DNA of 10,504 nucleotides from JBEKJU01 sp050011095 (GTDB lineage: Bacteria; Desulfobacterota; Syntrophorhabdia; Syntrophorhabdales; WCHB1-27): contig JBEKJU010000103.1 in assembly GCA_050011095.1 (NCBI GenBank), forward strand, positions 1 to 10,504, in the 5' to 3' direction. The notes beneath the pieces are model-generated. The model was not told the origin of the DNA. It saw only the letters and a list, made by a program, of their open reading frames with translations, and ran no database searches. Shown piece after piece: positions 1-6,417 of this stretch (the stretch's first letter is position 1; every line of letters starts with the position of its first letter). The position numbers and the translations under genes were made by a program.

Positions 1-825
1 CGACGTGATAAGCCTGCTCGTGGGGTAGATCTTTTCGCTCACGATCCCCGTATCGACAACGAAGAGATCCTTCCGGGTCCTCAGGATCATGACGATCTCC
101 TCGAGTGCCGCATTGCCCGAGCGCTCGCCGATACCGTTGATCGTGCATTCCACCTGGCGCGCGCCGCATTTCACCGCGGCTATGGAGTTGGCGACGGCGA
201 GACCCAGGTCGTTGTGGCAGTGGACGCTCACGACCGCCCCGGAGATATTGGGGACGTGCTCCATGATATAGCGGATCAGGGCGCCGAATTCATCGGGGAC
301 CGTATAACCGACCGTATCGGGGACATTTATCGTGGTGGCCCCCGCATCGATGGCAACGGTGAAGACGCTGCACAGGTAATCCCAGTCGGTCCTCGTCGCG
401 TCCATGGCGGAGAATTCCACGTTGGACGTGTACGTTCGCGCCCTCCTCACCGATTCTTCCGCGATCCTGAGCGCCTCGTCCCGGCTCTTCCTGATCTGAT
501 ATTTGAGGTGGATGTCCGAGGTGGAGATGAATGTGTGGATCCGGGGATTCGCCGCGTCCTTGACGGCCTCCCACGCGCGGTCGATATCCTCGAAATTGGC
601 CCTGGCAAGACCCGCCACCTGACTGCTCTTCACGACCTCGGCGATCTGCCTGACCGATTCGAAGTCCCCTTCGGAGGCGACGGGAAAACCCGCCTCGATT
701 ATATCGACGCCCAGGGCCTCGAGCTGCTTGGCGACCCTGAGCTTCTCCTGGGCGTTCATCGTATTGCCCGGCGACTGCTCGCCGTCCCTCAGGGTGGTAT
801 CGAATATGTATACGCGATCTGTCAT
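1..825 (-). CDS. leuA: 2-isopropylmalate synthase, N-terminal 275 residues (3' end beyond the window)
   Basis: Catalyses condensation of acetyl-CoA with 2-oxoisovalerate, the committed step of leucine synthesis, in the cytoplasm. The minus-strand frame is open from the ATG at 823-825 to the window edge. It begins MTDRVYIFDTTLRDGEQSPG, containing the family motif with the metal-binding Arg13-Asp14. HCHND at 202-206 supplies the two metal-ligand histidines, and NGIGERSGNAALEE starts at 230. These are hallmarks of the HMGL-like TIM barrel of LeuA rather than homocitrate or citramalate synthase, though the latter cannot be fully excluded. Family members usually have about 500 residues or more, so the C-terminal leucine-binding regulatory domain should lie outside the window. 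The ATG is one base after the lpxK stop codon, and a GAGGG Shine-Dalgarno lies inside the lpxK 3' end, so translation is probably coupled. No missing active-site residue is visible in this portion. Confidence 0.93.
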   Translation of the reverse strand, partial: MTDRVYIFDTTLRDGEQSPGNTMNAQEKLRVAKQLEALGVDIIEAGFPVASEGDFESVRQIAEVVKSSQVAGLARANFEDIDRAWEAVKDAANPRIHTFISTSDIHLKYQIRKSRDEALRIAEESVRRARTYTSNVEFSAMDATRTDWDYLCSVFTVAIDAGATTINVPDTVGYTVPDEFGALIRYIMEHVPNISGAVVSVHCHNDLGLAVANSIAAVKCGARQVECTINGIGERSGNAALEEIVMILRTRKDLFVVDTGIVSEKIYPTSRLITS

Positions 826-826
826 C

Positions 827-1882
827 TCATGCCCTCATCTTGCTGTAAAGGTGCTCGATCAATGCGTCCTGGTTCTCGATCTCCGCCTCGATCGAAAGAT
901 AGAAAAGGTTGTCCGCCGCCTCCATGCCATCGATCTTGACCGCATCCTTTTCAGTCGTCACCACCATCTCCACGTCCTGAAACGACGTCACACGCCTCAG
1001 GTCCTCACGCCGGTAGCGGTGGTGGTCGGGAAACTCACACGTCCGCACCACATCCGCCCCCACGTCCCGAAGCATGCGGAAAAACGAGCTGTTATCCCCG
1101 AGCCCTGAAAAGGCCAGTACCTTCTTTCCCCGAAGAGACCGGTAATCGGCCATCGCCCGGTCCTTCACCCTGCACAGATAGAGGGGCCGGTACCGGATGT
1201 GAAAGGTCGGCATACCCGACACAAGGGCCTTCGTGCGGCTGTCCAGTTCGCCCTTGTTGACCAATATTATATCGGCTTTCTTCGCCATTTCAAGGGGTTC
1301 CCTCAAAAAACCCAGAGGGAAGAGATGCAGGGCCGATCGCGGCTCCCGGCCGGAGAGGATAATCACCTCCACGTCCTTGTGCACATTCCGCACCTGGCGC
1401 CCGTCATCAAAGATGGCGACATTGATGCCGAACTCGCGGACGCCCTTCTTTATCGCCACGCCCCTCTTCTTGCCGACGAGCACGGGAAGCATCGTCCTTT
1501 TGGCCAGCATCAGCGCCTCATCCCCGGCGCTTTCCGCCGTGTCGCTCCTTCGGTCGACGGCAAAGGCGCCCTTCCTCTTTTTCTTGTATCCGAGCATCAC
1601 GATCCCCGGCCGCAGGCCCCTTTCCCTCAGCTCCCTCGAAAGCCGCTCGACCACGGTGGTCTTGCCCGTGCCGCCGAGTGACAGGTTGCCCACGCTTATC
1701 ACGGGCACGGAGGCCCGCTCAACCCTCGCGAACCGCCCGGCATACCAGAGTTCCCGCGCCGCCAGGCCCACCCTGTAGAGGGCGGAAAGGGTAAGAAGGG
1801 GAAGGAACAGAACCGCCCGCGAAAATCGCGCCTCTCCCTTCCATACCCTTATCATCAGCCTTCGCATTGCACAATCATCCAT
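827..1882 (-). CDS. lpxK: LpxK-family tetraacyldisaccharide 4'-kinase, divergent
   Basis: LpxK phosphorylates the 4' position of the lipid A disaccharide precursor at the cytoplasmic face of the inner membrane. The 351-residue product has the family layout. A hydrophobic N-terminal helix (about 22-45) is followed by Walker A GNLSLGGTGKTT (65-76), GDE at 120-122, an acidic pair at 159-160, SGLGDNSSFF (259-268), FPDHHRY (284-290) and TTEKDAVKI (309-317). The length is normal. Two usually conserved stretches are altered: the SRGYG-type motif reads MLGYKKKRKG (96-105), and the DDGFQH motif reads DDGRQV (159-164), losing the aromatic residue and the histidine. It may still be a functional LpxK or a specialised paralogue. 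The start is uncertain because no strong ribosome binding site precedes the ATG at 1882; Met6 (1867) is an alternative. It is followed by leuA with a one-base gap. Confidence 0.85.
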   Translation of the reverse strand: MDDCAMRRLMIRVWKGEARFSRAVLFLPLLTLSALYRVGLAARELWYAGRFARVERASVPVISVGNLSLGGTGKTTVVERLSRELRERGLRPGIVMLGYKKKRKGAFAVDRRSDTAESAGDEALMLAKRTMLPVLVGKKRGVAIKKGVREFGINVAIFDDGRQVRNVHKDVEVIILSGREPRSALHLFPLGFLREPLEMAKKADIILVNKGELDSRTKALVSGMPTFHIRYRPLYLCRVKDRAMADYRSLRGKKVLAFSGLGDNSSFFRMLRDVGADVVRTCEFPDHHRYRREDLRRVTSFQDVEMVVTTEKDAVKIDGMEAADNLFYLSIEAEIENQDALIEHLYSKMRA

Positions 1883-1933
1883 TCATCGCGCGGCCACTGG
1901 AGATTGGCCGGCCTTTTCTCAAGGCAGAGGGTC

Positions 1934-1949
1934 TGTTCCACGTGAAAAA
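1934..1949. promoter_or_regulatory. parS-like ParB-binding site candidate
   Basis: The 16 bases TGTTCCACGTGAAAAA match the bacterial parS consensus TGTTTCACGTGAAACA at 14 positions, including the central CACGTG. The left arm TGTTCCACGTG is the variant seen in Pseudomonas-type sites. The right arm replaces the usual AAC with AAA, which may weaken binding. It lies in non-coding DNA between lpxK and the dehydrogenase. No parA or parB gene is in the window, so function is inferred only from the motif. Confidence 0.4.
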
Positions 1950-2029
1950 ACGGATCGGCGACCGCTTGTCCGGTTTCAAAAATCTATCCCAAGAGCATGG
2001 CAAAGTCAAAGTGAAAGAGCGAACGGGCG

Positions 2030-2060
2030 CCGGGACACCCGCCTTTCGGCGGATGCCCGG
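2030..2060. other. Imperfect hairpin upstream of lpxK
   Basis: CCGGG (2030-2034) pairs with CCCGG (2056-2060), CA (2036-2037) with TG (2054-2055), and CCGCC (2039-2043) with GGCGG (2048-2052) around a TTTC loop. One bulge and one mismatch interrupt the stem. There is no T-run on either side, so a terminator role is not shown. It could be a leader structure in the lpxK transcript. Confidence 0.45.
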
Positions 2061-2125
2061 ACGGCCGGCGGATTTGCGTTGTCGGGGAAGTGGTTCAATA
2101 TAAACACGGGAGGGGGCATGTTCAA

Positions 2126-2151
2126 GCGTGCCGGCGATAATCCCGGCACGC
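2126..2151. other. Strong 9-bp hairpin
   Basis: GCGTGCCGG (2126-2134) is the exact inverse complement of CCGGCACGC (2143-2151), with an eight-base loop. No T-run follows on either strand. It sits between the dehydrogenase 3' end and lpxK, and could act in mRNA stability or attenuation. Confidence 0.5.
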
Positions 2152-2179
2152 ATCATACCGAGTTGCATTCAAAGGCACC

Positions 2180-2202
2180 ACCCACACCCAACGGGTGTGG
2201 GT
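2180..2202. terminator. Perfect 10-bp hairpin downstream of the dehydrogenase
   Basis: ACCCACACCC (2180-2189) and GGGTGTGGGT (2193-2202) form a perfect 10-bp stem with a three-base AAC loop. It lies about 100 bases past the minus-strand dehydrogenase stop codon, beyond the 34-bp repeat. It lacks a following T-run, so it may be a poor intrinsic terminator, a 3'-end stabiliser, or part of the repeat element itself. Confidence 0.4.
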
Positions 2203-2270
2203 ACCCGGGCGGCGGCGAGGAGCCGACGAAGGCATACTCTTAGTACGTTGAGGAGAGCTTTGATGCGACA

Positions 2271-2304
2271 ACAAAGATGTGGCGAAGAAGGCGACTCGGT
2301 ATCA
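2271..2304 (-). repeat. 34-bp dispersed repeat, copy A, ending on the dehydrogenase stop codon
   Basis: These 34 bases match 6418-6451 at 29 positions without gaps, and all five differences are transitions. The right edge is the TGA stop codon (2302-2304, read on minus) of the dehydrogenase. Similarity stops there and does not extend into the coding sequence. Copy B ends in the same way on another minus-strand stop codon. A hairpin (2180-2202) lies on the distal side, as in copy B. Confidence 0.7.
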
Positions 2305-3054
2305 ATGCATCCAGCTTCCCCCTGTCACACAGATAGTCTGGCCCGTGATATATTCCCCATCCGTCACGAGGAAGAGGATGGTCCGCGCCACGTCCTCGGG
2401 TGTGCCCTTTCTCGGGTAGGGGATCGCCTCGTGCATTCTTTTGATCTCCTCATCGGGATAGATGCGGGGGATGAACTCGTTATAAATGAAGCTCGGGGCG
2501 ACGGTATTCGCCGTAATGTAATATTCGGCCGCCTCCATTGCGAGGCACCGGGTGAAGGCCATCACCCCTGCCTTTGCGGCCGCGTAGTGGGCGTGTCCCG
2601 CCTTCAGCCCCATGAATCCCGCCACTGACGCGACGTTCACGATGCGCCCGAACCGGTGTCGCATCATGAGGGGAAGGACGGCCCTGCACGTGTAGAAGGT
2701 CCCCCGGAGAGACGTGTTCAGGACGAGGTCCCATGTCTCGTCACCCATATCGATTACCTGGGTCGGCCGGTTTGTCCCAGCGTTATTGACGAGGATGTCG
2801 ATCCGTCCGAAGCGGTCGAGCGCGGCGGCCACCGCGTCCTCAACGTGCCTCCTCTCGGTGACGTCGCAGGCGATGCCCATGGCGTCAACCCGGAACTCGC
2901 CCTCCAACTGTTCCGCAACACTCCTCGCCCGCTCTCCGTGCGCGTCGGTGATGACGAGACGCGCGCCGTCGCCGGCGAGGAGGCGCGCCGTCGCCTGGCC
3001 GATGCCCGCGCCTGCCGCGCCCGTCAGAAAAGCGACCCTCTCTTTCAGTCTCAT
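2302..3054 (-). CDS. Short-chain dehydrogenase/reductase (classical SDR, FabG/BadH-like)
   Basis: A classical SDR of 250 residues, a normal size for the family, catalysing NAD(P)-dependent alcohol/ketone interconversion. Visible motifs are the glycine-rich loop TGAAGAGIG (11-19), Asp37 at the end of strand 2 (favouring NAD over NADP), NNAG (90-93), and the catalytic set Asn113, Ser143, Tyr157 and Lys161 (YAAAK). The C-terminal ITGQTICVTGG is typical. The loop has four residues between TG and GIG instead of the usual three. The ATG at 3054 is chosen because GGGAGG lies eight bases upstream; a GTG at 3063 would sit inside that site. Substrate is unknown: a hydroxyacyl-CoA, as for BadH of cyclohexanecarboxylate metabolism, would suit the nearby aromatic acyl-CoA ligase, but a FabG-like reductase is equally possible. 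Transcribed alone from the promoter at 3130-3159. Confidence 0.9.
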   Translation of the reverse strand: MRLKERVAFLTGAAGAGIGQATARLLAGDGARLVITDAHGERARSVAEQLEGEFRVDAMGIACDVTERRHVEDAVAAALDRFGRIDILVNNAGTNRPTQVIDMGDETWDLVLNTSLRGTFYTCRAVLPLMMRHRFGRIVNVASVAGFMGLKAGHAHYAAAKAGVMAFTRCLAMEAAEYYITANTVAPSFIYNEFIPRIYPDEEIKRMHEAIPYPRKGTPEDVARTILFLVTDGEYITGQTICVTGGSWMH

Positions 3055-3129
3055 GGAAACCACCTCCCGCGAAAAACCTTACGGCGCAACCCTCCCGCCG
3101 CTTTCGGCGTTCGGACCCGCGCCCCCCGT

Positions 3130-3159
3130 AGTATATGGTCCGCCCCCTGTCCTTTTCAA
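3130..3159 (-). promoter_or_regulatory. Sigma70-type promoter for the SDR gene
   Basis: On the minus strand, TTGAAA (3159-3154) and TATACT (3135-3130) are separated by 18 bases, a good -35/-10 pair. Transcription would start near 3123, giving a leader of about 70 bases before the ATG at 3054. Confidence 0.6.
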
Positions 3160-3189
3160 GGAAATTCCCCCTGCCTTGTATGCAGAACG

Positions 3190-3222
3190 CGGGCGTGGCC
3201 TTTCGAGGGTCCGGGCGTGGCC
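3190..3222. promoter_or_regulatory. 11-bp direct repeat in the divergent promoter region (possible operator)
   Basis: CGGGCGTGGCC occurs at 3190-3200 and again at 3212-3222. The 22-base period places both copies on the same face of the helix. The second copy ends one base before the candidate -35 of the rightward promoter, a typical place for an activator or repressor. The binding protein is unknown. Confidence 0.4.
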
Positions 3223-3223
3223 A

Positions 3224-3253
3224 TTGTGAAACATACCGACTCTATGCTATAAC
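3224..3253 (+). promoter_or_regulatory. Sigma70-type promoter for the beta-CASP gene
   Basis: TTGTGA (3224-3229) and TATAAC (3248-3253) are 18 bases apart. A transcript would start near 3260, after the ATG at 3254 but before the GGAGG at 3266-3270. This supports the downstream GTG start of the following gene. Confidence 0.45.
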
Positions 3254-3274
3254 ATGCACTCGAATGGAGGCCAT

Positions 3275-4651
3275 GTGAGAATCCGGTTTCTCGGAGCGGC
3301 GCGCCAGGTCACAGGGTCGTGTTTCCATATGTCCGTGAACGGCATGCAGCTCCTCCTTGACTGCGGCATGCAGCAGGGCGAAAATGCGGAGAACGGCAAT
3401 CCTTTTGCCTTTCAGCCCTCGGAGATAGCGTGTCTCTTCCTCACCCACGCCCATATCGACCATTCGGGGCTCATACCGAAGCTCGTGAGGGAAGGTTTCA
3501 AAGGACAGATCATCACCACCCACGCCACAGCGGACCTCGTGGAGATCATGCTTCTCGATTCGGCCCATATACAGGAAAAGGAGGCTGAATGGAAGACCAG
3601 GAAGGCCCTGAGGCAGGGGAAGGACCACGCGTTCCAGCCCCTTTATAGTGTTGAGGATGTGTTGGCGGCGTTGCCGCTTTTCGTGAAGAAGGGGTATGGT
3701 GAAATCGGCCGGCAGGCAAAGGGCCTGACGTACCGCTTCGTCGACGCCGGGCACATCCTTGGGTCGTCCACCTTCGAGCTCTGGTATCAGGACGGCCCCG
3801 CGGAGAAAAAAATCGTCTTCTCGGGCGATATCGGCAAGAAAGGGAACCCGATCATCGCGGACCCGCACCTGACGACGGCCGCGGACTACGTAGTGATGGA
3901 ATCGACGTACGGAAACCGCATGCACAAGGGTATGAAGGAGAGCGTCGACGAGCTGGTGGAGGCCGTCAAGGTCACCTTCAAGAGGGGAGGCAATGTTATC
4001 ATGCCGGCCTTTGCCGTCGGCAGAACGCAGGACATCCTCTATATCCTGAACGGCCAGGTGCGCGAGGGGCGTCTCCCGGCCCTCGACGTCTACGTCGACA
4101 GTCCTCTCGCGAGGGACGCGACGAGGATATATACGAGGCACCCCCAATATTTTGACGAGGAAGCGCGCAGGCTCACCCAGGTTATCAAGGGCGATGCCAT
4201 AAGGCTCCATTTCACCGAGTCCATTGAAGAATCACAGGCGATCAACCGGATAAAGTCGGGGGCGGTCATTCTGGCCGGCAGCGGCATGTGCGAGGGCGGC
4301 AGGGTCGCCCACCATCTGAAGCACAACCTCTGGAGGCCCGAGTGCAGCGTTGTTTTTACGGGATTCCAGGCGCGGGGGACCCTAGGCAGGCGGATTGTCC
4401 ACGGCGTTTCCCATGTGCATATTATGGGTGAAGAGATCGCGGTGCGGGCGGCGGTCTACACGATCAACGGCTTTTCCGCCCACGCCGATCAGAAGGAGCT
4501 TATAGAGTGGCTTTCCGCCTTTGAGAGCAGACCCGAGGTCTTTGTCGTACACGGCGAGGAAAACGTGGCTGTCGCCTTCGCGGAGCTTGTCACCGAAAGG
4601 CTCGGTCTCGTGACGCACGTTCCTCACAGAGGGGATGAATTTGACATCTAA
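3275..4651 (+). CDS. Beta-CASP metallo-beta-lactamase-fold protein (putative ribonuclease)
   Basis: Belongs to the MBL-fold/beta-CASP proteins related to the CPSF/Ysh1 RNA nucleases; probably a zinc-dependent RNA-processing or RNA-decay enzyme in the cytoplasm. Counted from the GTG (458 residues), the sequence shows HAHIDH (58-63), the metal ligand His160 in DAGHILGS, Asp185 in FSGDIG, the acidic motif MESTYG (Glu209), GSGMCEGGR (335-343), the beta-CASP histidine in GFSAHAD (His403) and VHGE (425-428). All metal-site residues are present and the length is usual. GTG 3275 is preferred because GGAGG lies four bases upstream, the protein then begins at the family's usual V/MRIRFLGAARQVTGS, and the promoter points there. 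ATG 3254, adding seven residues, is the alternative. The RNA target is unknown. Likely the first gene of a plus-strand unit with the ligase downstream. Confidence 0.9.
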   Translation: MRIRFLGAARQVTGSCFHMSVNGMQLLLDCGMQQGENAENGNPFAFQPSEIACLFLTHAHIDHSGLIPKLVREGFKGQIITTHATADLVEIMLLDSAHIQEKEAEWKTRKALRQGKDHAFQPLYSVEDVLAALPLFVKKGYGEIGRQAKGLTYRFVDAGHILGSSTFELWYQDGPAEKKIVFSGDIGKKGNPIIADPHLTTAADYVVMESTYGNRMHKGMKESVDELVEAVKVTFKRGGNVIMPAFAVGRTQDILYILNGQVREGRLPALDVYVDSPLARDATRIYTRHPQYFDEEARRLTQVIKGDAIRLHFTESIEESQAINRIKSGAVILAGSGMCEGGRVAHHLKHNLWRPECSVVFTGFQARGTLGRRIVHGVSHVHIMGEEIAVRAAVYTINGFSAHADQKELIEWLSAFESRPEVFVVHGEENVAVAFAELVTERLGLVTHVPHRGDEFDI

Positions 4652-4693
4652 ATCCGGGAAGCGCCCACAGGATAGCGCATGCCACGGCGAAAG

Positions 4694-4742
4694 CGGCGAA
4701 TGAAGGGGGTAGTCTGTGTCTGAACACGGGTCGGCGAATGAA
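4694..4742. promoter_or_regulatory. Direct repeat upstream of the ligase gene (possible operator)
   Basis: CGGCGAATGAA occurs at 4694-4704 and 4732-4742, in the 128-base gap before the ligase. A partial third match (CGGCGAA) lies at 4685-4691. The repeat lies upstream of a TATAAG (4754-4759) that has no good -35. A regulator site is possible but unproven. Confidence 0.25.
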
Positions 4743-4779
4743 TTCGGACCGGGTATAAGCACACACGGGAGGTAGCATT

Positions 4780-6366
4780 ATGGTTCACGGCGAGACACAG
4801 GAATTTTTCAATGCGACAGACTACTTTGTCGATCGGAACACACGACAGGGGAGGGGCCACAGGATCGCGGTCTGCACGGAGCGCCGGACCTATACGTACA
4901 ATGACATCGCGAAGATGGTGAACAAGACGGCGAACGCCTTTCGGGAGATAGGCATACGCTTCGACGACCGGATCCTGGTCCTGATGCTCGATGTCCCCCA
5001 GTTCTACGCGGTCTTCTGGGGCGCCATCAAGATCGGCGCCGTCCCCATCCCCGTCAATACCATGCTCACGCCCTCCGACTACGAGTACTACCTCAATGAC
5101 AGCCGGGCGCGCGTCCTCGTCGTTTCCGAAGAGTTGATACCGGTCATCAACGAGATCAAAGGCGATCTACTGTACCTCCGGGACATGATCGTCATATCGG
5201 AAGAGAAGGGCGCCCATATACCCTTTCGCCAGATGTACCGCCACGCGCCGGCGACCCTGAAAACCGAGGCCACGACAAAAGACGATGTCGGTTTCTGGCT
5301 CTACAGCTCGGGCTCTACCGGCTCTCCAAAGGGCGCGATCCATTCCCAGTACGACATGGTTGCCTCTTCCGACGCCTTCGGAAAGGGTGTGCTGGGGCTG
5401 ACCGAGGATGACATCGTCTACTCGGCCGCACGGCTCTTTTTTGCGTACGGCCTGGGTAACGGGGTATATCTCCCCTTTTCCGCCGGCGCCTCCGTGGTGC
5501 TCAACCCCCAGGCGCCCAACCCCGAGAACGTGTTCCGCCTTCTCGAGCGCTTCCGTCCGACCGTCTTCTTCGGTATACCGACGCTCTACGGCCAGATGCT
5601 CGAGTACAAGGAAAGGCGCGACCGCGAGGCGGGGATCACCGAGCCCGACCCTAACGCGACGCATGAATTCTCATCCGTCCGCATCTGCTTCTCCGCGGGC
5701 GAGGCCTTGCCGCCCGAGCTGTACTATCGCTGGAAGAAGCGCTTTGGCGTCGACATCCTCGATGGAATAGGCTCGACCGAGATGCTCCACATATTCATTT
5801 CGAACAGGCCGGGAGACGTCAAACCGGGTTCCACGGGCAAGCCGGTGCCGGGCTACGAGCTACGGCTCGTGGATGATGAGGGACGGGATGTCCCCACGGG
5901 CGAAATAGGGAACCTTCTCGTGAAAGGATCAAGCGCGGCCCAGCAGTATTGGCGGAAAAGGCAGAAGACCCGCCTCACCATGCAGGGTGAATGGATCAGC
6001 ACGGGGGACAAGTATTACGTGGACAATGAAGGCTACTACTGGTGCGCGGGCCGGGGCGACGACATGCTCAAGGTCGGCGGGATCTGGGTGTCGCCCGTGG
6101 AAGTCGAGAACTGCCTCATGGAAAACCCCGCCGTGTTCGAAGTCGCGGTGGTCGGAAAGGAGGACGACAAGGGCCTGACAAAACCGAAGGCCTTCGTCGT
6201 GCTGAAAAGCGGGAACCAACCGTCGGGGGACCTGGAGAAAGAGCTAAAGCAGTGGGTCCTCGACCGGCTGGCCAAGTTCAAGTACCCCCGGTGGGTCGAG
6301 TTCGTGGCGGAGCTTCCCAAAAGCTCGACAGGCAAAATTCAAAGATACAAGCTCAGATACATATGA
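4780..6366 (+). CDS. bclA: Benzoate-CoA ligase family protein (aromatic acid:CoA ligase)
   Basis: An AMP-forming acyl-CoA synthetase of 528 residues that would activate an aromatic acid with ATP and CoA, the entry reaction of anaerobic aromatic degradation. Motifs in order: the ATP/phosphate loop SSGSTGSPKG (176-185), LFFAYGLGN (219-227) and GSTEMLHIFISN (331-342), both characteristic of benzoate-CoA ligases, then STGD (407-410), the hinge region GRGDDMLKVGGIWVSP (424-439), and the catalytic Lys519 in STGKIQR. All key residues are intact and the length is typical. The ATG at 4780 has GGGAGG seven bases upstream. Benzoate, hydroxybenzoate or a related acid could be the substrate, which the sequence does not decide. 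It follows the beta-CASP gene by 128 bases, with a direct repeat in the gap, and ends just before a strong hairpin. No other benzoyl-CoA pathway gene is in the window. Confidence 0.9.
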   Translation: MVHGETQEFFNATDYFVDRNTRQGRGHRIAVCTERRTYTYNDIAKMVNKTANAFREIGIRFDDRILVLMLDVPQFYAVFWGAIKIGAVPIPVNTMLTPSDYEYYLNDSRARVLVVSEELIPVINEIKGDLLYLRDMIVISEEKGAHIPFRQMYRHAPATLKTEATTKDDVGFWLYSSGSTGSPKGAIHSQYDMVASSDAFGKGVLGLTEDDIVYSAARLFFAYGLGNGVYLPFSAGASVVLNPQAPNPENVFRLLERFRPTVFFGIPTLYGQMLEYKERRDREAGITEPDPNATHEFSSVRICFSAGEALPPELYYRWKKRFGVDILDGIGSTEMLHIFISNRPGDVKPGSTGKPVPGYELRLVDDEGRDVPTGEIGNLLVKGSSAAQQYWRKRQKTRLTMQGEWISTGDKYYVDNEGYYWCAGRGDDMLKVGGIWVSPVEVENCLMENPAVFEVAVVGKEDDKGLTKPKAFVVLKSGNQPSGDLEKELKQWVLDRLAKFKYPRWVEFVAELPKSSTGKIQRYKLRYI

Positions 6367-6373
6367 CAGTCAC

Positions 6374-6404
6374 TTTGCCGCCCCACCTTCGGGGGGGCGG
6401 CAAA
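6374..6404 (+). terminator. UUCG-capped hairpin after the ligase gene
   Basis: TTTGCCGCCCC (6374-6384) pairs perfectly with GGGGCGGCAAA (6394-6404). Inside it, CC and GG close a TTCG tetraloop, the very stable UUCG fold when read on the plus strand, with one bulged A. It starts seven bases after the ligase stop. No T-run follows, so it may act as a factor-assisted terminator or 3' stabiliser. It also lies downstream of the small minus-strand gene. Confidence 0.6.
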
Positions 6405-6417
6405 ACGCGCGGGGGAC

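Larger units (their letters stand above)
1883..2301. other. Gene-poor intergenic stretch with hairpins, a parS-like site and a repeat
   Basis: About 420 bases separate lpxK from the dehydrogenase, and I find no convincing protein gene here. Long reading frames exist on both strands (minus 1875-2168, plus 1867-2103), but they have no recognisable motifs and cross hairpins. The stretch holds a parS-like 16-mer (1934-1949), three hairpins (2030-2060, 2126-2151, 2180-2202) and a 34-bp repeat copy ending on the dehydrogenase stop codon. A 41-codon plus-strand frame from the ATG at 2118 has a GGGAGGGGG ribosome-binding-like sequence and an upstream TATAAA. It runs through two of the hairpins, so it is more likely part of a structured element than a gene. 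Confidence 0.6.

Noticed and set aside
1875..2168. 97-codon minus-strand open frame overlapping the lpxK start
   Set aside because: No family motif or convincing ribosome binding site, and it runs through two of the hairpins; likely a chance frame in GC-rich DNA.
2118..2243. 41-codon plus-strand frame with GGGAGGGGG before the ATG and TATAAA upstream
   Set aside because: It spans two strong hairpins and the start of the repeat region and has no recognisable product. Kept only as a note in the intergenic entry.
3242..4210. 322-codon minus-strand frame antisense to the beta-CASP gene
   Set aside because: The plus-strand frame carries the full set of MBL/beta-CASP motifs; the antisense frame is a GC-rich shadow.
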